This document shows positions 24,805 through 33,528 of a stretch of DNA of 35,638 bases, piece after piece. The stretch comes from Alphaproteobacteria bacterium MarineAlpha3_Bin6 (GTDB lineage Bacteria > Pseudomonadota > Alphaproteobacteria > Rhodospirillales > UBA2165). The stretch lies in contig PTLH01000008.1 in the NCBI GenBank assembly GCA_002938035.1, forward strand, positions 1 through 35,638, given 5' to 3'. Both the position numbers and the translations under genes were made by a program. Position 1 is the first letter of the stretch; each line of letters opens with the position of its first letter. Under the pieces are notes generated by a model that saw only the letters and a list, made by a program, of their open reading frames with translations, searched no databases and was not told the DNA's origin.

Positions 24805-27150
24805 ATGACGGCTTTTACATCTATCTCACACCAAATCTGGGACATGAAGTACCGCTTCAAATCTGAAGGCGGCACGCCAATAGATCAGACTATACCCGAT
24901 ACACTCTGCCGTGTAGCAACAGCTTTAGCTGAGCCAGAACAAGATTCGGAGTTTTGGAAAGAAAAGTTTTATAAAGCTTTAACCGATTTTTGCTTTTTGC
25001 CTGCTGGCCGTATCATTTCAGGGGCAGGAACTGAACGCAATGTAACCTTATTCAACTGTTTTGTGATGGGCAATATACCGGATGATATGTCTGGCATATT
25101 TTTGGCACTCAAGGAAGCAGCACTTACCATGCAGCAGGGTGGCGGTATAGGGTATAACTTTTCTACTCTACGACCAAAGGGTTCGCCGGTGAATGGTGTA
25201 GGCGCAGATGCCTCCGGACCCCTTTCTTTTATGGATGTTTGGGATTCTATGTGCCGTACTATCATGAGTGCAGGGTCTCGTCGCGGTGCCATGATGGCGG
25301 TAATGCGTTGTGACCACCCAGATATAGAGGGATTTATAGAAGCCAAGCAGGAACCGGGACGGCTACGCATGTTCAATTTATCAGTCTTAGTAACAGACGA
25401 TTTTATGACTGCCGTTAAAGAAGATACAGCTTGGAATCTTTCTTTTGACAAAACGGTATATAAAAGCCTTCCCGCTCGGGAACTTTGGGACAAGATCATG
25501 AGGGCAAACTATGCATTTGCAGAACCCGGAGTGATTTTTATTGACCGTATCAATAGACTTAATCCCCTTAACTATTGTGAGACAATCCACGGTACTAATC
25601 CCTGTGGAGAACAACCCTTGCCCCCATACGGAGCCTGCCTACTCGGCTCAATTAATTTAGCAAGATTGATTAAAAATCCTTTTTCTGAGAAAGCCCGTAT
25701 TGATGAAAAGGAGCTAACGCTTCTCGTAACCACTGCCGTTCGGATGCTTGATAATACTATTGATGTATCTCAGTTTCCTTTAGCGGCTCAGCAAAAAGAA
25801 GCGCAAGCCAAAAGAAGAATTGGCCTCGGGGTAACTGGGTTCGCTGACGCTTTGATTATGGCTGGTGTCAGATATGGTTCTTCCCAAGCGGTCAACCTGA
25901 CAGAACAATGGATGCACACAATTCAGAGGGCAGCCTATTGGGCATCCATTGAATTAGCGGAGGAAAAAGGTTCCTTCCCCTTATTTAATAGAGAGGCCTA
26001 TCTCTCCAGCGGCTGCATTCCCAATCTCGATGATGACATCCTTACTGCCATTAAAGAAAAGGGAATTCGCAATTCTCTTCTCACCTCCATTGCACCAACC
26101 GGAACCATCTCCCTCTTCGCTGACAACGTGTCCTCGGGTTTGGAACCGGTGTTCAGCTTTACCTACACGAGACACGTTACCATGCCTGATGGCACTCGCC
26201 GCGACGAACAGGTTTCCGATTACTCTTATCTCCTCTATCGCCGTCTAAAAGGTGAAAATACACCCCTCACCTCCGCCTTTGTCGATGCGCAATCACTTAG
26301 CCCCAAAGACCATTTAGTGATGCAGGCCGCCATGCAAAAATATATCGATAGTTCTATTTCAAAAACCATAAATTGCCCTGAAAGTATTCAATTTAAAGAT
26401 TTTAAGGATATTTACGTTACAGCCTATGGATTAGGGTGCAAGAGTTGCACAACTTACCGCCCTAACGCAGTCACCGGAGCCGTCCTGGAAGCAAATACAA
26501 CATCGTCGAATATGGATAAAAGTGCTCAAGCAGAATTGCCTTTATCACCTCCGTCTGCTGACAGTATTAAACCGTTAGATCTGGGTGATGCGAGTAATCT
26601 TCACTATCTCACCCAGCCGTTAGACCGGCCCGGCGCGCTTGAGGGTAAAACCTATAAGGTACAATGGCCTCAAAGTGACCACGCTCTATATATCACGGTA
26701 AATGATGTATTACAGGACGGACGTCAAAGACCATTTGAAGTATTTATCAATTCTAAGAATACAGAACACTATGCGTGGACCGTGGCCCTTACAAGGATGA
26801 TATCAGCCGTTTTTCGTCGGGGTGGGGATGTTTCATTCGTCGTTGAGGAACTGAAAGCGGTATTTGATCCACGCGGTGGCCAATGGTTACAAGGCAAATA
26901 CGTACCATCTTTGCTTGCAGCCATTGGCCAGGTTCTCGAAGACCACATGATCTCCATAGGTTTTATACAAGGTGAAGAAATGCCAATCCAAAATGACCAA
27001 GACAGTAATTCCATGGTGGTTCAGATAAACGACCCACATCCAGAAGTTGGTTTTTCTTTTCGCCAGTGCCCCAGATGTGGACAAGCAAACCTGATCCGCC
27101 AGGAAAACTGTGACAGTTGTACAAGTTGCCTATACTCGAAGTGTGGCTGA
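24805..27150 (+). CDS. nrdJ: Adenosylcobalamin-dependent (class II) ribonucleotide reductase, short form
   Basis: Reduces ribonucleotides to deoxyribonucleotides using a cobalamin-generated thiyl radical. The active-site cysteines are visible: Cys85 in LFNCFVMG, the radical Cys near 267 in TNPCGEQ, and the partner near 278 in GACLLGSINL. GRIISGAGTERN, QQGGGIGYNFS and SIAPTGTISLFADNVSSG are further core motifs. The C-terminus has a cysteine-rich tail (CPRCGQANL...CDSCTSCLYSKCG) that can re-reduce the active site. The 781-residue length is the compact form, not the ~1200-residue form. It appears monocistronic. No class I reductase is in the window, and the cofactor enzyme lies 1.1 kb downstream. 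Confidence 0.95.
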   Translation: MTAFTSISHQIWDMKYRFKSEGGTPIDQTIPDTLCRVATALAEPEQDSEFWKEKFYKALTDFCFLPAGRIISGAGTERNVTLFNCFVMGNIPDDMSGIFLALKEAALTMQQGGGIGYNFSTLRPKGSPVNGVGADASGPLSFMDVWDSMCRTIMSAGSRRGAMMAVMRCDHPDIEGFIEAKQEPGRLRMFNLSVLVTDDFMTAVKEDTAWNLSFDKTVYKSLPARELWDKIMRANYAFAEPGVIFIDRINRLNPLNYCETIHGTNPCGEQPLPPYGACLLGSINLARLIKNPFSEKARIDEKELTLLVTTAVRMLDNTIDVSQFPLAAQQKEAQAKRRIGLGVTGFADALIMAGVRYGSSQAVNLTEQWMHTIQRAAYWASIELAEEKGSFPLFNREAYLSSGCIPNLDDDILTAIKEKGIRNSLLTSIAPTGTISLFADNVSSGLEPVFSFTYTRHVTMPDGTRRDEQVSDYSYLLYRRLKGENTPLTSAFVDAQSLSPKDHLVMQAAMQKYIDSSISKTINCPESIQFKDFKDIYVTAYGLGCKSCTTYRPNAVTGAVLEANTTSSNMDKSAQAELPLSPPSADSIKPLDLGDASNLHYLTQPLDRPGALEGKTYKVQWPQSDHALYITVNDVLQDGRQRPFEVFINSKNTEHYAWTVALTRMISAVFRRGGDVSFVVEELKAVFDPRGGQWLQGKYVPSLLAAIGQVLEDHMISIGFIQGEEMPIQNDQDSNSMVVQINDPHPEVGFSFRQCPRCGQANLIRQENCDSCTSCLYSKCG

Positions 27151-27230
27151 CTTAAATAGTATAAAAAATTTAACCTAACGATACTTCTATCAAGGGTGCC
27201 GTTAACTATAACTAGATTTATTCAACTTCA

Positions 27231-27512
27231 TCATCTATTTAATAAATCTTTCAATACCACCTGGGCTTTAACACTGCCTTCTTCATTACCGGTACTTTCT
27301 ACTGTATTATCTCTAACCCACTCCTTTGCCGCCTCAGCATCAATATCAACCTTTTTTATAACCTGTAGAAGGATGGCTTCAAGTGCTATGATATGCGCAG
27401 CAATGTCATCTAATTGGTCAAAATGGACGTCCACTCCTTGTCCGATGGTTTTAAGATGGTCTCTAAGATCTTTAAGATTTCCATCAATTTCTTTGATTTG
27501 GTCAAAGAACAT
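27231..27512 (-). CDS. Small helical protein, unknown function
   Basis: The true start is the ATG at 27512, preceded by a strong site (ccaggagaattacaatg); the ORF-track start 21 codons earlier has none. The 93 residues form an almost continuous amphipathic helix with heptad-like spacing (DQIKEIDGNLKDLRDHLKTIGQ...DQLDDIAAHIIALEAILLQVI), then a mixed tail ending VVLKDLLNR. There is no signal, cysteine or membrane segment. It is convergent with nrdJ 80 bases away, with a long empty region upstream. I do not recognise the family. Confidence 0.62.
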   Translation of the reverse strand: MFFDQIKEIDGNLKDLRDHLKTIGQGVDVHFDQLDDIAAHIIALEAILLQVIKKVDIDAEAAKEWVRDNTVESTGNEEGSVKAQVVLKDLLNR

Positions 27513-28079
27513 TGTAATTCTCCTGGATGGTAAAATACGGCTTTCTATAATACCCCGCCCGACATTTATTGTCATTGGCGGAAACGTATTCGGAAAAATT
27601 AACTGACATTTTTTCAGTGTTTATTGTGGATTTAACAGTAGATTTCTCCGAATGTAATTGAAGCTAAAGTTAAATTGTTAATATTCAGAAAATAACCTAA
27701 ACTTTTCCCAACCTTTATAGAAACCCAACCCAAATTTGGTTTTTACATATTAAAATTAAGTAGTTGACCCTTTAAACACATGCATTTTAACAAAACCAAC
27801 GAAATTGCCACAACTTCAATCCATAGCTTGTATATGTTGATCCTGACAAATAGTTTTTAATGCCACTAATCTTTTTTACCCAAAAATGCTTTTACAAACA
27901 GAATTCCACTCATATCCAAGATTTCGCCTACCGTTTAAAATGGGCAAACATTTAAATAGAAAAGCGAGGATAATAAGTCCTCAAGGCATACAACTATAAA
28001 ACATTCAGATAGCCAAATTCACTAAAAACTCAGAAGAGTGACTTGGTATTTTACTTCAGGACGTTTAATCTTCACTTTT
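27513..28079. other. 567-base gap without a supported gene
   Basis: Very AT-rich divergent region between the coiled-coil gene and the HIG1-like gene. It contains the palindrome CCAAATTTGG followed by T's near 27731-27745, a small hairpin GAGGA-TAATAAG-TCCTC at 27966-27982, and possible -35 boxes (TTGACC at 27764). No frame in it has a ribosome site and protein-like content. The ORF-track extension of the HIG1-like frame from a GTG at 28038 is possible but less likely. Confidence 0.5.
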
Positions 28080-28289
28080 ATGAATGTTCCAGCTGGCTTG
28101 GCCCCTATTCTAATTGTTGTTCTATTAGTCGCTGTCGTAATTGTATTGTTCACAGGGTTATTAACCATGGCGATAGGCGGCCGGTTTACCCCTGAATTTA
28201 GAAACAAGCTGATGAAAACAAGAGTTATCATTCAGGGACTCATTTTCATTATAGTAGTAATAACATTTACCGTCGCGTTATTTCGTTAG
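28080..28289 (+). CDS. HIG1-domain-like twin-transmembrane protein
   Basis: The 69 residues from the ATG (MNVPAGLAPILIVV) form two hydrophobic helices (LAPILIVVLLVAVVIVLFTGLLTM and VIIQGLIFIIVVITFTVALF) joined by a short polar loop, GGRFTPEFRNKLMKTR. The loop and start of helix 2 fit the hypoxia-induced-gene-1 pattern, with the R-x3-Q part clear in KTRVIIQ. HIG1 proteins associate with respiratory chain complexes in mitochondria; the bacterial role is not defined. It is 8 bases upstream of the adenosyltransferase, an order I recall as widespread in alphaproteobacteria. The ribosome site is weak. Confidence 0.72.
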   Translation: MNVPAGLAPILIVVLLVAVVIVLFTGLLTMAIGGRFTPEFRNKLMKTRVIIQGLIFIIVVITFTVALFR

Positions 28290-28297
28290 GTTCAAAT

Positions 28298-28882
28298 ATG
28301 GTAATGCTAGATAAGATTTACACCCGCGGAGGTGATGCCGGGAAAACCTCTCTGGTTGGCGGCAAACGTGTACCCAAACATAACCTTAGAGTTGAAACCT
28401 ATGGAACTGTGGATGAAGCCAACTCGTTTATTGGAATTGTCCGCCTTTATACCGAGACTAAACCAGATCTGCAGCTTGGACAAATTCAAAACGATCTTTT
28501 CGATCTTGGAGCTGATTTAGCCACACCTTACGAAAAGGGCAAGGATGAAGGATTGCGTATTAAGCATGAGCAAGTTCAACGCTTAGAGAATGAAATCGAT
28601 GATTATAATGGAACCCTTAAACCACTTAACTCTTTTGTACTCCCTGGAGGCTCGGAGGCATCTGCATATCTCCATGCGGCACGTAGTATTATCCGACGGG
28701 CCGAAAGATTAGCCACAAACCTCAACGAACAAGAACCAATTAATCCTTCAGTTGTAATTTACTTGAATAGGTTGTCTGACCATCTGTTTGTTCTAGCAAG
28801 GCACTTAAATGAAAACGGGAATGCAGACTTACTTTGGGAACCCGGCGCAAACCAAGGCAAAGAAAACGAGGCAAAAAAATGA
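28298..28882 (+). CDS. Cob(I)alamin adenosyltransferase, PduO type
   Basis: Transfers adenosyl from ATP to cob(I)alamin, making the cofactor used by NrdJ. The ATP-binding N-terminus IYTRGGDAGKTSLVGGKRV (usual TRxGDxGxTxLxxG), ETYGTVDEANSFIG near residue 44, and the C-terminal helix RSIIRRAERLATNLNEQE with the catalytic/substrate Arg-Glu region identify the PduO family, not CobA or EutT. The 194-residue length is normal. The second ATG two codons in is an alternative start. It is downstream of the HIG1-like gene and upstream of etfBA. Confidence 0.92.
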   Translation: MVMLDKIYTRGGDAGKTSLVGGKRVPKHNLRVETYGTVDEANSFIGIVRLYTETKPDLQLGQIQNDLFDLGADLATPYEKGKDEGLRIKHEQVQRLENEIDDYNGTLKPLNSFVLPGGSEASAYLHAARSIIRRAERLATNLNEQEPINPSVVIYLNRLSDHLFVLARHLNENGNADLLWEPGANQGKENEAKK

Positions 28883-29002
28883 GAATTTAGTGTAATTTGT
28901 GACTTGCAGGCTGTCTGCTTCCACATTAGCGTGCGCCGCAATATTGTACTTCAAATTTAAATGACTGGTCGTATAACCATGAGGAAAAATTTTAACGAGT
29001 TT

Positions 29003-29017
29003 TCTCAAATCTTGAGA
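29003..29017. promoter_or_regulatory. Perfect dyad upstream of etfB
   Basis: TCTCAA-ATC-TTGAGA is a 6+3+6 perfect inverted repeat, 60 bases before the etfB ATG. The size fits a regulator operator; no T-run follows, so it does not look like a terminator. Confidence 0.35.
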
Positions 29018-29076
29018 CCAACCCGAACGACTTTCCACTTCATGTTGATTAATAGTGTCCTACTGGTTGAGATGAC

Positions 29077-29829
29077 ATGAAGGTCGTTGTCGCAGTAAAG
29101 CGGGTAATTGATTACAACGTAAAAGTCCGTGTAAAATCGGATAACAGCGGCGTTGAAACGGCTAATGTCAAAATGTCGATGAACCCTTTCGATGAAATTG
29201 CTGTGGAAGAGGGCGTCCGCATGCGGGAGGCAGGTGTAGCTCGCGAGCTTATCGCTGTTTCAATGGGACCCCAGCAAAGTAAAGAAACCATCCGAACGGC
29301 ACTGGCAATGGGCAGTGACCGTGGGATCCACGTGCTTCACCCAGATGCACTTGAACCTTTGATGGTAGCCAAGCTCATGGCAGCTATTATCCGTAAAGAG
29401 GCCCCGGATATAGTGATTCTTGGAAAACAGGCCATTGATGATGATAGTAGTCAAACGGGTCAAATGCTTGCTGCACTGCTAGGTTGGGCGCAGGGAACTT
29501 TCGCATCAAAACTTGATTTTGAAGGCGAATTTGTTGCAGTTACCCGTGAGATTGACGGCGGATTGGAAACTATTAAATTAAAATTACCAGCCATCATTAC
29601 TACTGATTTACGCCTGAATACGCCACGTTATGCATCCCTTCCCAATATCATGAAAGCAAAGAAAAAACCAATTGAAGAAACCTCTCCAGGCGATTTAGGT
29701 GTCGACGTAACACCTCGTTTAATAACAGTTAAAGTGGTGGAACCTGCAAAACGCCAAGCGGGCGTTAAGGTTGAGAACGTTGAAGAACTAGTCGAAAAAC
29801 TCCGTAATGAGGCAAAGGTTATCTCATGA
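29077..29829 (+). CDS. etfB: Electron transfer flavoprotein, beta subunit
   Basis: The AMP-binding small subunit of ETF, which carries electrons from acyl-CoA dehydrogenases to ETF:quinone oxidoreductase. Family marks: [20 protein letters not shown] at the start, [17 protein letters not shown] near residue 36, [23 protein letters not shown] near 110, and [42 protein letters not shown], the conserved signature and recognition-loop region. The 250-residue length is typical. GGTTGAG lies before the ATG. Its TGA overlaps the etfA ATG by four bases, indicating coupled, equimolar synthesis. Confidence 0.97.
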   Translation: MKVVVAVKRVIDYNVKVRVKSDNSGVETANVKMSMNPFDEIAVEEGVRMREAGVARELIAVSMGPQQSKETIRTALAMGSDRGIHVLHPDALEPLMVAKLMAAIIRKEAPDIVILGKQAIDDDSSQTGQMLAALLGWAQGTFASKLDFEGEFVAVTREIDGGLETIKLKLPAIITTDLRLNTPRYASLPNIMKAKKKPIEETSPGDLGVDVTPRLITVKVVEPAKRQAGVKVENVEELVEKLRNEAKVIS

Positions 29830-30758
29830 CTGTCCTTGTTTATGCCGATCATGACAATAATGATCTAAAGGGAGCTAACTATAATACGATAACTGCTGCG
29901 TCCCTTTTGGGGGAAGTACACATACTCGTTGCAGGTGAAAATTGCCGACACGTTGCGGAGCAAGCCGCTGCCGTCGATGGGGTCACCAAGGTTATCATTG
30001 CTGACAATCCCCAATACGCCCATCCGCTAGCTGAAATGTTAACACCCCTCATTCAGTCCATCTCTGGAAATTACAGCCATATACTCGCGCCATCGACCAC
30101 GGTAGGAAAAAATCTCTTGCCAAGGCTCGCGGCATTACTCGATGTGCAACAATTATCGGATATTTCTGGAATTATTGACAGCGATACATTTGAACGGCCC
30201 ATATACGCAGGAAATGCCATCGCAACAGTCAAATCGACTGATGCCAGAAAAGTTATAACAGTTCGGACAACTGCCTTTGACGCAGCTGCGATCGGGTCTG
30301 TCCCCGCGGACATCCAGGAAATTTCTGTGACCGAACCCTCTATTCTTTCAACGTTCATTGACACGGAATTGACCCAATTGGATAGGCCAGAGTTGACTGC
30401 CGCCAAGGTGATAATATCTGGCGGGCGTGGAATGCAAAGTGGAGAGAATTTTATAATTTTAGAAAAAGTAGCCAATATTTTAGGTGCTGCCGTGGGAGCC
30501 TCTAGAGCCGCGGTTGATTCCGGTTTTGTTTCCAATGACTATCAGGTCGGCCAGACAGGCAAGATTGTCGCGCCAGATCTTTACATCGCTGTGGGAATTT
30601 CCGGGGCCATCCAACATCTTGCTGGGATGAAAGATAGCAAAGTCATTGTTGCTATCAACAAGGACGAGGATGCACCAATTTTTCAAGTTGCCGACTACGG
30701 ACTAGTTGCGGATTTATTTAAAGCTGTTCCCGAACTGGAAGCAGAACTAAAGAAATAG
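29826..30758 (+). CDS. etfA: Electron transfer flavoprotein, alpha subunit
   Basis: The FAD-binding subunit. After the N-terminal ETF fold comes the C-terminal FAD domain, with [12 protein letters not shown] near residue 199, [13 protein letters not shown] near 220, [29 protein letters not shown] and [20 protein letters not shown] near 280, all as in classical housekeeping ETFs. The 310-residue length is normal. It overlaps etfB by ATGA. A strong hairpin lies just downstream, before the dehydrogenase gene. Confidence 0.97.
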   Translation: MTVLVYADHDNNDLKGANYNTITAASLLGEVHILVAGENCRHVAEQAAAVDGVTKVIIADNPQYAHPLAEMLTPLIQSISGNYSHILAPSTTVGKNLLPRLAALLDVQQLSDISGIIDSDTFERPIYAGNAIATVKSTDARKVITVRTTAFDAAAIGSVPADIQEISVTEPSILSTFIDTELTQLDRPELTAAKVIISGGRGMQSGENFIILEKVANILGAAVGASRAAVDSGFVSNDYQVGQTGKIVAPDLYIAVGISGAIQHLAGMKDSKVIVAINKDEDAPIFQVADYGLVADLFKAVPELEAELKK

Positions 30759-30770
30759 AACGTTAAAAAA

Positions 30771-30793
30771 ATCTGTTTTGTTCTGAAACAGAT
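30771..30793 (-). terminator. Terminator-like hairpin oriented to the minus strand between etfA and hbd
   Basis: ATCTGTTT (30771-30778) and AAACAGAT (30786-30793) form a perfect 8-bp stem with a 7-base loop. The adjacent A-run lies on the left (30764-30770), so the U-tract would follow the stem only in a minus-strand transcript. Both neighbouring genes are on the plus strand. Confidence 0.4.
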
Positions 30794-30812
30794 ACAAGGT
30801 AATACTCTCAGT

Positions 30813-31694
30813 ATGACAAATATTATAAAAAATGTTGGTGTTATTGGTGCAGGCAAAATGGGTGTGGGTATAGCACACGTGTGTGCAGCATCAGGTTTCA
30901 ATATTAAGCTAGTCGATATTTCTGACGAAATTTTATCAGAGGCTAAAAATACCATTGAACAAAACCTCTCGAAGCTCGTTAAGCGTGGCAGGATGAGTGA
31001 AGATCAAAAGCAGATTACACTCCAAAATGTTAGTATCAGTTCAGAGATCAAAACCCTTGCAGATTGTGATCTCGTAATCGAAGCAGCAACTGAAGACGAG
31101 AATGTAAAAAAATTAATTTATGATAAAATTTGTCCAATATTGAGGGATGACACAATTCTTGCAACCAACTCTTCGTCCATTTCCATTACACGCCTAGCAG
31201 CCCAGACTGACAGGCCAGAAAAATTTATGGGGGTGCACTTTATGAACCCGGCACCCTTAATGGAGTTAATTGAACTAATAAATGGAATTGCAACAGAACA
31301 AACGATTTTTGATATAATTCACCAATTCGCACTAAAACTTGGAAAAACGCCAGTTTGTTCTGAGGATTTTCCCGCGTTTATCGTAAACCGTATCCTACTA
31401 CCTATGGTAAACGAAGCGGTTTACACTCTCTATGAAGGAGTTGGTTCCGTAGAGGCCATTGACACTTCAATGAAACTTGGCGCTCACCACCCTATGGGTC
31501 CCTTGGAATTGGCAGACTTCATTGGACTGGATACATGCCTTTCAGTCATGCAGGTTTTGCATGATGGCCTTGCGGACACTAAATACCGCCCCTGCCCTCT
31601 TCTTGTTAAATATGTGGAGGCAGGCTGGCTTGGCCGCAAAACAGGTCGCGGCTTCTATGATTATTCTGAAGACAAACCCCGACCGACACGGTAA
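30813..31694 (+). CDS. hbd: 3-hydroxybutyryl-CoA (3-hydroxyacyl-CoA) dehydrogenase
   Basis: Interconverts 3-hydroxyacyl-CoA and 3-oxoacyl-CoA with NAD(P). Seen: the Rossmann start VGVIGAGKMGVGIAHVCAASG, TNSSSISITRLA near 118, the catalytic His in MGVHFMNPAPLMELIE near 140, and the C-terminal domain (DFPAFIVNRILLPMVNEAV, GAHHPMGPLELADFIGLDTCLSVM). The 293-residue length is typical of short-chain stand-alone enzymes. It follows etfA by 54 bases, so it is likely part of or next to the ETF operon, consistent with acyl-CoA or butanoate/PHB metabolism. It is convergent with ccrM. Confidence 0.94.
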   Translation: MTNIIKNVGVIGAGKMGVGIAHVCAASGFNIKLVDISDEILSEAKNTIEQNLSKLVKRGRMSEDQKQITLQNVSISSEIKTLADCDLVIEAATEDENVKKLIYDKICPILRDDTILATNSSSISITRLAAQTDRPEKFMGVHFMNPAPLMELIELINGIATEQTIFDIIHQFALKLGKTPVCSEDFPAFIVNRILLPMVNEAVYTLYEGVGSVEAIDTSMKLGAHHPMGPLELADFIGLDTCLSVMQVLHDGLADTKYRPCPLLVKYVEAGWLGRKTGRGFYDYSEDKPRPTR

Positions 31695-31717
31695 ACGAGC
31701 TAATTGCCGGGATAAAA

Positions 31718-31730
31718 TAAAAGTCGACTT

Positions 31731-31733
<3 letters not shown>
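31718..31733. repeat. 16-bp perfect palindrome across the ccrM stop codon
   Basis: TAAAAGTCGACTTTTA lies between the convergent hbd and ccrM genes and includes the ccrM stop. It could act as a weak bidirectional terminator, since each strand has a short T-run at the 3' side of the stem, but it lacks a proper loop. Confidence 0.3.
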
Positions 31734-32852
<1,119 letters not shown>

Positions 32853-32859
32853 CTATTTA

Positions 32860-32864
32860 GAATC
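32860..32864. promoter_or_regulatory. GANTC site in the ccrM upstream region
   Basis: GAATC, the CcrM target, lies 47 bases before the ccrM ATG in the 94-base gap to rnhB. In Caulobacter, GANTC sites in the ccrM leader take part in its cell-cycle control; here that is inference. Confidence 0.35.
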
Positions 32865-32907
32865 AATAACCTCTATATTTTTTTCTTTCCAACATATGGC
32901 ATTAAAC

Positions 32908-33528
32908 TCAACTTTTACTCAAGATCTTGATAATTGGAGCGTAGCTTTTACGGTGATGTTCGGTGACCCCAAGACGTTCTAGCGCCATTTTATGCTCTTG
33001 GGTACCATAACCAGCGTTTCGCTCCCAGCCATAACCTGTGAAGGTTTTGGCCAAGTTTACCATGATATTATCTCTGGTAACCTTGGCAACGATTGACGCG
33101 GCAGCAATCGAAAGTGAACGGCTGTCTCCTTTCACCACATACTCGCCAGGATAGGGTAAATCCGGCACCTTATTGCCATCCACAATAACGTAGCCGGGTT
33201 TTTGTGGCAGATCGGAAATGGCCCGCGCCATGGCGAGAAAACTTGCCTCTAGAATGTTAAGTCTATCTATTTCATTAACATCGGCTATACCGACCCCAAT
33301 TGAAGCGCAAGTGGGCAACATCTCAAATAGCGTTTGACGTTTTCTAACAGTAAGCTTTTTTGAATCGTCCAATTCGGACCGCAGAGGGGGTATTAAATTA
33401 TCAGCCTCTAATATCACTGCACCGGCGACTACAGGCCCGGCCCAAGATCCACGTCCCGCCTCATCAACTCCAGCAATAAAGAAATGGCCCTTAGAACGAG
33501 CTGAATCCTCTACAGAGAAATCAGGCAC
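32908..33528 (-). CDS. rnhB: Ribonuclease HII
   Basis: Removes RNA from RNA-DNA hybrids and misincorporated ribonucleotides. The catalytic acids are in GVDEAGRGSWAGPVV (Asp-Glu near residue 20), the DDSKKL block near 55, the Asp in YVIVDGNKVP, and Asp in KVTRDNIM. KGDSRSLSIAAASIVAKVTRD is the family signature. I prefer the GTG at 33528 (VPDFSVED, matching the MPDF-type start of relatives) over the ATG at 33585, which lies 57 bases further into the antiporter gene; neither has a clear ribosome site. With the GTG, the gene overlaps the antiporter stop by 8 bases (GTGCCTGA), suggesting coupled translation. Confidence 0.93.
   Translation of the reverse strand: MPDFSVEDSARSKGHFFIAGVDEAGRGSWAGPVVAGAVILEADNLIPPLRSELDDSKKLTVRKRQTLFEMLPTCASIGVGIADVNEIDRLNILEASFLAMARAISDLPQKPGYVIVDGNKVPDLPYPGEYVVKGDSRSLSIAAASIVAKVTRDNIMVNLAKTFTGYGWERNAGYGTQEHKMALERLGVTEHHRKSYAPIIKILSKS

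Noticed and set aside
24969-25499. 176-residue minus-strand ORF inside nrdJ
   Set aside because: Antisense shadow of the NrdJ active-site region.
30071-30535. 154-residue minus-strand ORF inside etfA
   Set aside because: Antisense shadow of the ETF alpha FAD-binding region.
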